DNA of 64,000 bases, taken from positions 280,289-344,288 of the forward strand of contig NZ_JBDOQU010000003.1 of the NCBI RefSeq assembly GCF_039839375.1. The letters are read 5' to 3'. Positions 59,745 to 64,000 of the stretch are shown piece after piece. A program made the position numbers and the translations under genes. The notes under the pieces are model-generated. The model saw only the letters and a program-made list of their open reading frames with translations. It was not told where the DNA came from and did not search any database. Every line of letters begins with the position of its first letter. Position 1 is the stretch's first letter. This stretch comes from JBDOQU01 sp039839375. GTDB lineage: Bacteria > Pseudomonadota > Alphaproteobacteria > DSM-16000 > Inquilinaceae.

Positions 59745-61457
59745 ATGTTCGCGAGATGGATCAACGACCGGCCGGTCGCGGTCAAATACGCCCTGGCGCC
59801 GGCGGTCATCCTGGCGGCGCTGCTGCTGACCGCCGCCGTCGCGACATCCAGCATCGGCCGTCAGCAGGAGGCGATCGGGGAGATCGGCGCGGCGGCCGGG
59901 CTGCGATTGCGGGCAAGCGCCCTGTCCGCCGATCTGGCGAAGACGCACGCCATGCTCTACCGCATGACCGCGCAGGGCACGAACACGACCAACGTCATCG
60001 ACGGGTCGGCCTTCGACATGAACGCCATGCTGGCGGAGATCGCGGCTGCGCTGGCCGATCTGCGGTCCCGCGCGGAACGGTTGCTGGCGGAGAATCCGGC
60101 GGCTTCGTCCGACCCGGCCATCGCCGATTTGCCGGCCCGGCTGGAAGAATATGAATCGAAGGCGACCCTGGTCGCTGATATGGCCTCCCTCGGCTCAGCC
60201 CAGGCGTTGCGGATGGTGCTGGAGGCCGATGCACTGTTCACCGCGATCCAGCCGCGCCTCGCCGCGCTGGAGCAGGCGGCCGCCGCGAAGGCCGACGCCG
60301 CCTCGGCGGCGAGTATCGCCGATGGCGAGGCCGCGCGCCTGCGCTTCCTGCTGACGGCCGGGCTGGCCATCGCGGCGGGCGGGATGCTGGCCTGGGCGAC
60401 CGGCAGGACGGTGACGCGGCGGGTGACCGCCCTGGCGCTGGGCATCCAGCGGCTGAGCGAGGGCGATATGGACGCGCCGCTGGCCGAGGCCGACCATCGC
60501 GACGAGATCGGGCGGATCGAGCGGGCGGCGCTGATCTTCCGCGCCAGGCTGGCGGAGAATGCGGAGATGGCGGCGCGCGAGGCGCAATCCCAGGCCGACC
60601 TCTCGGACCGCCAGCAGGCGCGCGGCCGGCTGACCGACGCGTTCAACGAGAAGATCGGCGTGCTGGTCGAAAGGCTGGCCGCCGCCGTCCGGACGATGCA
60701 GGCGACCTCCGACGCGATGGTCGCCAACGCGCGGGAAACCGGCGGCCGCAGCGCCGCCGTCTCCCACTCCGCCATCGAGGCCTCCGCCGGCGTGCAGAGC
60801 GTGTCGGCCGCGGCCTCCCAGCTTGCCGTCACCGTGAAGGACATCACCGGCCGAATGGCGGAGACGGCAAGCGCGGTCGGCGTCGCGGTCGATCAGGCGC
60901 GGTCGGCGGAGGCGAGGATCGTCCGGCTGTCCGACGCCGCCGACCGGATCGGCCGGGTCGTCCAGCTCATCGGCGACATCGCCGCCCAGACCAACCTGCT
61001 GGCGCTCAACGCGACGATCGAGGCGGCGCGCGCCGGGGAGGCCGGGCGCGGTTTCGCAGTGGTCGCCGGCGAGGTGAAGTCGCTGGCCGGGCAGACCGCG
61101 CGGGCGACGGAGGAGATATCCGGCCATATCGCCGGCATCCAGACGGAGATGGCGGAGGCGGTTTCCGCGATCACCGCCGTCACCGGCTCCGTCCGCGACA
61201 TCTCCGCGATGTCGGAGACGGTCGCCGGAGCGATCCGGGAGCAGGGAACGGCGACGGAAGCGATCGCCCGGAACGTCGAGCGCACGGCGTCGGGGACGGA
61301 GGAGATATCCCGCACTATCGCGGAGGTCGCCGACATCGCGGAGGATACCGGCCGCCGCGCCGCCGGCGTCTTGGACGCGACGGGCGCTCTGGGCGAGGAA
61401 AGCGAGACGCTGCGGCTGGAGGTCGAGCGATTCCTGGCGTCGGTCAGGGCGGCCTGA
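59745..61457 (+). CDS. methyl-accepting chemotaxis protein
   Basis: A 570-residue transducer: span 1 (about 12-32), a helical periplasmic sensor domain of about 165 residues with no recognised ligand site, span 2 (about 199-220), a HAMP domain (TRRVTALALGIQRLSEGDMDAPL), and the cytoplasmic signalling part whose tip reads AQTNLLALNATIEAARAGEAGRGFAVVAGEVKSLAGQT. No C-terminal CheR/CheB pentapeptide is present. No other chemotaxis gene lies in the window, so it is an orphan receptor. Two GANTC sites lie about 85-100 bp upstream. Confidence 0.95.
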   Translation: MFARWINDRPVAVKYALAPAVILAALLLTAAVATSSIGRQQEAIGEIGAAAGLRLRASALSADLAKTHAMLYRMTAQGTNTTNVIDGSAFDMNAMLAEIAAALADLRSRAERLLAENPAASSDPAIADLPARLEEYESKATLVADMASLGSAQALRMVLEADALFTAIQPRLAALEQAAAAKADAASAASIADGEAARLRFLLTAGLAIAAGGMLAWATGRTVTRRVTALALGIQRLSEGDMDAPLAEADHRDEIGRIERAALIFRARLAENAEMAAREAQSQADLSDRQQARGRLTDAFNEKIGVLVERLAAAVRTMQATSDAMVANARETGGRSAAVSHSAIEASAGVQSVSAAASQLAVTVKDITGRMAETASAVGVAVDQARSAEARIVRLSDAADRIGRVVQLIGDIAAQTNLLALNATIEAARAGEAGRGFAVVAGEVKSLAGQTARATEEISGHIAGIQTEMAEAVSAITAVTGSVRDISAMSETVAGAIREQGTATEAIARNVERTASGTEEISRTIAEVADIAEDTGRRAAGVLDATGALGEESETLRLEVERFLASVRAA

Positions 61458-61470
61458 GCCGGCGGACTGG

Positions 61471-61881
61471 CTAACGCCTTATCCGCTCGATCTCCACGCC
61501 GACGGCGGCGGCGTCGGGGAAGACGTCCAGCTTTTCCACCCGGATGCGGACGCTGAGCACGCGGCGGTCGGAAAGGCATTCCTCCGCCAGCCTTTCGGCC
61601 AGCGTCTCGACAAGCTGGATGTGTCCGGCGGCGACGATGTCGCGGGCGACCAGGACGAAAGGTTCGTAGGAGACGACGGCCTCGATCGAATCCTCCGACA
61701 GCGGGCCGGTCTCCTCGATCGCCAGATCCATGTTGATGCGGATGCGCTGCGGACGCCGGTGCTCATGCTCATAGACGCCGATGGAGGCGGCCAGCACCAG
61801 GTCACGCACGAACAGGTGGCGGACGCCGGCGCGGGCGACCGAGGGCGGTGCGGAGGAGCGGGTGGCGGGAACGATGCTCAT
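61471..61881 (-). CDS. folB: dihydroneopterin aldolase
   Basis: Cleaves 7,8-dihydroneopterin to 6-hydroxymethyl-dihydropterin and glycolaldehyde, the step before folK. The 136-residue reading from ATG 61881 shows LAASIGVYEHEHRRPQRIRINMDLAIEE, SYEPFVLVARDIVAAGHIQLVETLAERLAEECL and the C-terminal IRVEKLDVFPDAAAVGVEIERI with the catalytic Lys. The upstream extension to 62091 overlaps ccrM in another frame and is not coding. It follows ccrM on the same strand with about 55 bp between them. Confidence 0.92.
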   Translation of the reverse strand: MSIVPATRSSAPPSVARAGVRHLFVRDLVLAASIGVYEHEHRRPQRIRINMDLAIEETGPLSEDSIEAVVSYEPFVLVARDIVAAGHIQLVETLAERLAEECLSDRRVLSVRIRVEKLDVFPDAAAVGVEIERIRR

Positions 61882-61936
61882 CGCGGCAGCGGTAGCATGA
61901 GGCCGGCTGGCGAAACAAGCGCGGTTGCGACGCCTC

Positions 61937-63058
61937 TCAGCCTCGTTCCGCCCGGATCTGGTCGCGCAGCAGGTCGATCGGCGCCATGCGCCCCTGCGGC
62001 GTCTCGAAATGCCAGAAGGTCCAGCCGTTGCAGGAGGGCGCGCCCTGGACGGCGGCCCCGACCTGATGGATGGACCCGCGATGGTCGCCATAGGCGGTGA
62101 CGGAGATGAGCGTGCCGTCGGCGCGGACGTGGGCGGCGTGCTGGCGGCGCTGGTCGAACAGGGTCTGGCCGATCTTCAGCATCCCCCGCTCGACCACCAG
62201 CCCGAAGGGCACGCGCGGAGCCTGCCGCTTCGCGGTGGTGGCGACCAGCGACAGATCGGCCGGCCCCTTGATCGCGGCGATGCGGTCGCGGGCGACCTTG
62301 GCGTAGCTCTCCTCCCGCTCCAGCCCGATGAAATGGCGGCCCAGCTTGCGGGCGACGGCCCCGGTGGTGCCGGTGCCGAAGAACGGGTCCAGCACGACCT
62401 CCCCCGGCCGGGTGGAAGCCATCAGCACGCGGTAGAGCAGCGATTCCGGCTTCTGGGTCGGATGGGCCTTCCGCCCGTCGCCATCCTTCAGCCGCTCCGG
62501 CCCGCCGCAGAGCGGCAGCAGCCAGTCGCTGCGCATCTGGAGATCGTCGTTCAGCGCCTTCATGGAATCATAGTTGAAGGTGTAGCGCGCCTTGGGCGAC
62601 TTGGCGGCCCAGATCAGCGTCTCATGGGCGTTGGTGAAGCGGGTGCCGCGGAAGTTCGGCATCGGGTTGGTCTTGCGCCAGATGACGTCGTTCAGGATCC
62701 AGAACCCCAGATCCTGAAGGATCGCGCCGACCCGGAAGATGTTGTGGTAGCTGCCGATGACCCACAGCGCGCCGTCCGGCTTCAGCGCGCGGCGCGCGGC
62801 CTCCGCCCAAGCGCGGGTGAAGGCGTCGTAGGTCCCCAGATCGTCGAACCGGTCCCACTCCTCGTCCACCCCGTCGACGCGGGTGTTGTTCGGCCGGTGC
62901 AGGTCGCCGCCGAGCTGGAGGTTGTAGGGCGGATCGGCGAAGACGCAATCCACCGATCCCTCCGGCAGGGCGAGCATGTTCTCCACGCAATCGCCGATCA
63001 GGATGCGATCGAGCGGAAGCTCCGCTGCGGGGGTGGGGATTCTGACGATTCGGTTCAC
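61937..63058 (-). CDS. ccrM: CcrM-type DNA adenine-N6 methyltransferase (GANTC)
   Basis: Cell-cycle-regulated, solitary methyltransferase of alphaproteobacteria, methylating adenine in GANTC. The 373 residues start with ILIGDCVENMLALPEGSVDCVFADPPYNLQLGGDLHRPNN (DPPY catalytic motif), then TNPMPNFRGTRFTNAHETLIWA, KAHPTQKPESLLYRVL and the SAM motif DPFFGTGTTGAVARKLGRHFIGLE, in the beta-class order. The C-terminal non-catalytic domain (VVERGMLKIGQTLFDQ ... RGSIHQVGAAVQGAPSCNGWTFWHFE) is specific to CcrM. No cognate restriction enzyme is nearby. Six GANTC sites lie immediately upstream. Confidence 0.96.
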   Translation of the reverse strand: MNRIVRIPTPAAELPLDRILIGDCVENMLALPEGSVDCVFADPPYNLQLGGDLHRPNNTRVDGVDEEWDRFDDLGTYDAFTRAWAEAARRALKPDGALWVIGSYHNIFRVGAILQDLGFWILNDVIWRKTNPMPNFRGTRFTNAHETLIWAAKSPKARYTFNYDSMKALNDDLQMRSDWLLPLCGGPERLKDGDGRKAHPTQKPESLLYRVLMASTRPGEVVLDPFFGTGTTGAVARKLGRHFIGLEREESYAKVARDRIAAIKGPADLSLVATTAKRQAPRVPFGLVVERGMLKIGQTLFDQRRQHAAHVRADGTLISVTAYGDHRGSIHQVGAAVQGAPSCNGWTFWHFETPQGRMAPIDLLRDQIRAERG

Positions 63059-63123
63059 CGGCCCAAAATGAATCGAGCCCGAATCGACGTCAACTCATTA
63101 TTCGCGATTCATCGCGCCGAGTC
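63038..63123 (-). promoter_or_regulatory. cluster of six GANTC sites at the ccrM start and rnhB-ccrM junction
   Basis: GATTC at 63038-63042 and 63047-63051 (within the ccrM start region), GAATC at 63070-63074 and 63081-63085, GATTC at 63106-63110 and GAGTC at 63119-63123. A random GANTC is expected about once per 256 bp or less in GC-rich DNA. Methylation control of ccrM by its own product fits; that is inference. Confidence 0.7.
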
Positions 63124-63745
63124 AGAGGGTTAAGGCGTATTGTTCAGCCACGGGCGCAAAACTGCGCCGGTGGTGGGGCGTACAGCCCAGCGCCTGGAGC
63201 GCCGAACGGTGCTCCGGCGTGGCGTAGCCGGCGTTCCGTTCCCAGCCATATCCCGGATGCTCCAGCGACAGGCGCGCCATCTCCCGGTCCCGCGTCACCT
63301 TGGCGACGATGGAGGCTGCCGCGATGGAGAGGCTGAGCCCGTCGCCGCCGATCACCGCCAGGCCCCGGCAGGGCAGATCCGGCGGCAGCCGGTTGCCGTC
63401 GACCAGCGCCGAATCGGGCGCGTGGGGCAGGGCCGAGAGCGCCCGGCACATTGCCAGGTGGGAGGCCTGGAGGATGTTGTGGGTATCGATCTCCTCCACG
63501 CTCGCCCGGCCGATCCCGACATGGCAGAGGTCCATGAGGACGGGCAGCAGGCTTTCCCGCACCTCCGGCCGGACCCGCTTGCTGTCGTCGATCAGCAGGG
63601 CCATGGCCTCGGGCAGCCCGGCCAGCGGCAGCACCACCGCGCAGGCGACGACAGGCCCCGCCAACGGCCCCCGCCCCACCTCGTCGACCCCGGCGACCAG
63701 CAGGTCAGGCGCCCCGGCGGCGCGTTCGAGGGAGAGGTCGGGCAT
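63122..63745 (-). CDS. rnhB: ribonuclease HII
   Basis: Cuts the RNA strand of RNA-DNA hybrids and single ribonucleotides in DNA. The 207-residue protein has the catalytic cluster VAGVDEVGRGPLAGPVVACAVVL (Asp-Glu pair, about 19-20), DSKRVRPEVRE, ALVDGNRLPPD and AAASIVAKVTRDREMARL with the later Asp. Length is normal. It lies upstream of ccrM on the same strand with 63 bp between; the gap holds GANTC sites. Confidence 0.95.
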   Translation of the reverse strand: MPDLSLERAAGAPDLLVAGVDEVGRGPLAGPVVACAVVLPLAGLPEAMALLIDDSKRVRPEVRESLLPVLMDLCHVGIGRASVEEIDTHNILQASHLAMCRALSALPHAPDSALVDGNRLPPDLPCRGLAVIGGDGLSLSIAAASIVAKVTRDREMARLSLEHPGYGWERNAGYATPEHRSALQALGCTPHHRRSFAPVAEQYALTL

Positions 63746-63828
63746 GGTTGCGGATCGGTTGCGGAAGGATGGCCGACCATAACCCGATTTCGGCGCGGGA
63801 AGTCAACCTGCCCGAAGGAGGAAAACCA

Positions 63829-63872
63829 ACGCCCCCTCACCCAACCCTCTCCCACGAGGGGAGAGGGCTAAC
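63829..63872. repeat. GC-rich hairpin, family B copy 4
   Basis: CCCCCTCACCCAACCCTCTC runs into CCACGAGGGGAGAGGGCTA, closely matching the 48.0-kb copy. It lies upstream of rnhB. Confidence 0.7.
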
Positions 63873-63889
63873 AATGAGCAACCGGAAAG

Positions 63890-64000
63890 AGGGGTGACAA
63901 GTTAGCCCGGAGACATGGGTTACAGGTTTTGTGGTTTGTTCTGTAGCGCATGGGGTCTGGACGGCCGTCCAGACCCCCAGCGCATGAATCCTTGCCTCCC
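63890..64000. other. right edge: perfect 26-bp palindrome between direct repeats; possible mobile-element end
   Basis: GGGGTCTGGACGG and its reverse complement form a perfect 26-bp palindrome (63952-63977). AGCGCATG occurs on both sides (63945-63952 and 63979-63986). Before it, GTGACAAGTTAGCCCGGAGA (from 63893) followed by CATGGGTTACAGG resembles, from memory, the terminal sequence of IS481-type elements. No transposase reading frame is present before the window ends, so this is weak. Confidence 0.35.

Noticed and set aside
63122..63140. CtrA-like TTAA-N7-TGTT at 63130
   Set aside because: Second half-site is imperfect and the first TTAA is coding sequence of rnhB.

Overview
The window is about 64 kb of chromosome from a high-GC, Gram-negative alphaproteobacterium. 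Lipid A/Kdo genes (lpxK, waaA), a BamF-type (DUF3035) lipoprotein, an ATP synthase F0 operon with paired b and b' subunits, and a CcrM-type GANTC methyltransferase all point there. Rhodospirillales or a near relative is my inference from gene order (ribF..ileS-lspA-DUF3035-M16-M16; mutY/dciA/dsbA/smc; ubiA..rsmE-gshA). Most of the sequence is compact housekeeping DNA with many 4-bp start/stop overlaps and overlapping convergent 3' ends.

Layout. 1-3.5 kb: folate genes (a divergent partial folD, folK), a secreted unknown, a MaoC hydratase, a DUF892 protein and a VOC protein. 3.5-12.5 kb: ribF, then a small lower-GC islet (an Abi-like pseudogene and a MarR-like regulator) separating it from ileS-lspA-bamF and two M16 peptidases. 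12.6-24.4 kb: pgi, an M48 lipoprotein, mutL, a GFA enzyme, rsmD-rluB, tadA, purD, xseA, lpxK and waaA. 24.5-27.4 kb: a glycosyltransferase and metallophosphoesterase pair divergent from a diacylglycerol kinase-like gene, which together look like a PlcP-Agt type membrane lipid remodelling module. 27.4-40.2 kb: pmbA, two drug/metabolite transporters, mepA, a GGCT-like protein, a METTL20-like methyltransferase, ubiA, a GST, a ccdAB toxin-antitoxin pair, rsmE, gshA, a small secreted protein and a membrane histidine kinase. 40.3-45.1 kb: a tandem glycine riboswitch and gcvT-gcvH-gcvPA-gcvPB. 45.2-50.7 kb: a DmeF-like CDF exporter, a DUF1127 microprotein, an SMP-30 lactonase and the atpI-B-E-b'-b operon. 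51-57.6 kb: mazEF, smc, a DsbA-like protein, dciA and mutY. 57.6-64 kb: an AT-rich orphan gene behind a CtrA-like site, an MFS transporter, a chemoreceptor, folB, ccrM, rnhB, and a palindrome at the right edge.

The non-coding DNA carries three dispersed repeat families: (A) paired hairpins with cores ATTCCGGA/TCCGGAAT or ATGCTGGA/TCCAGCAT, at four places including just upstream of both toxin-antitoxin loci; (B) CCCTCTCCC/GGGAGAGGG hairpin blocks at four places; and (C) a 10-bp tandem repeat, (AATGAYGACR)n, associated with AAAGCCTAC. Family C lies exactly on the stop/start junctions of M16-M16 and of a short leader ORF-ubiA. The most interesting observations are the family C junction repeat, the lipid remodelling cluster with a perfect 17-bp operator-like palindrome, six GANTC sites in 86 bp just upstream of ccrM, the CtrA-like site in front of the AT-rich orphan, and the ileS leader. 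I found no rRNA, tRNA, CRISPR array or intact transposase. All calls come from reading the sequence; no database search was run.
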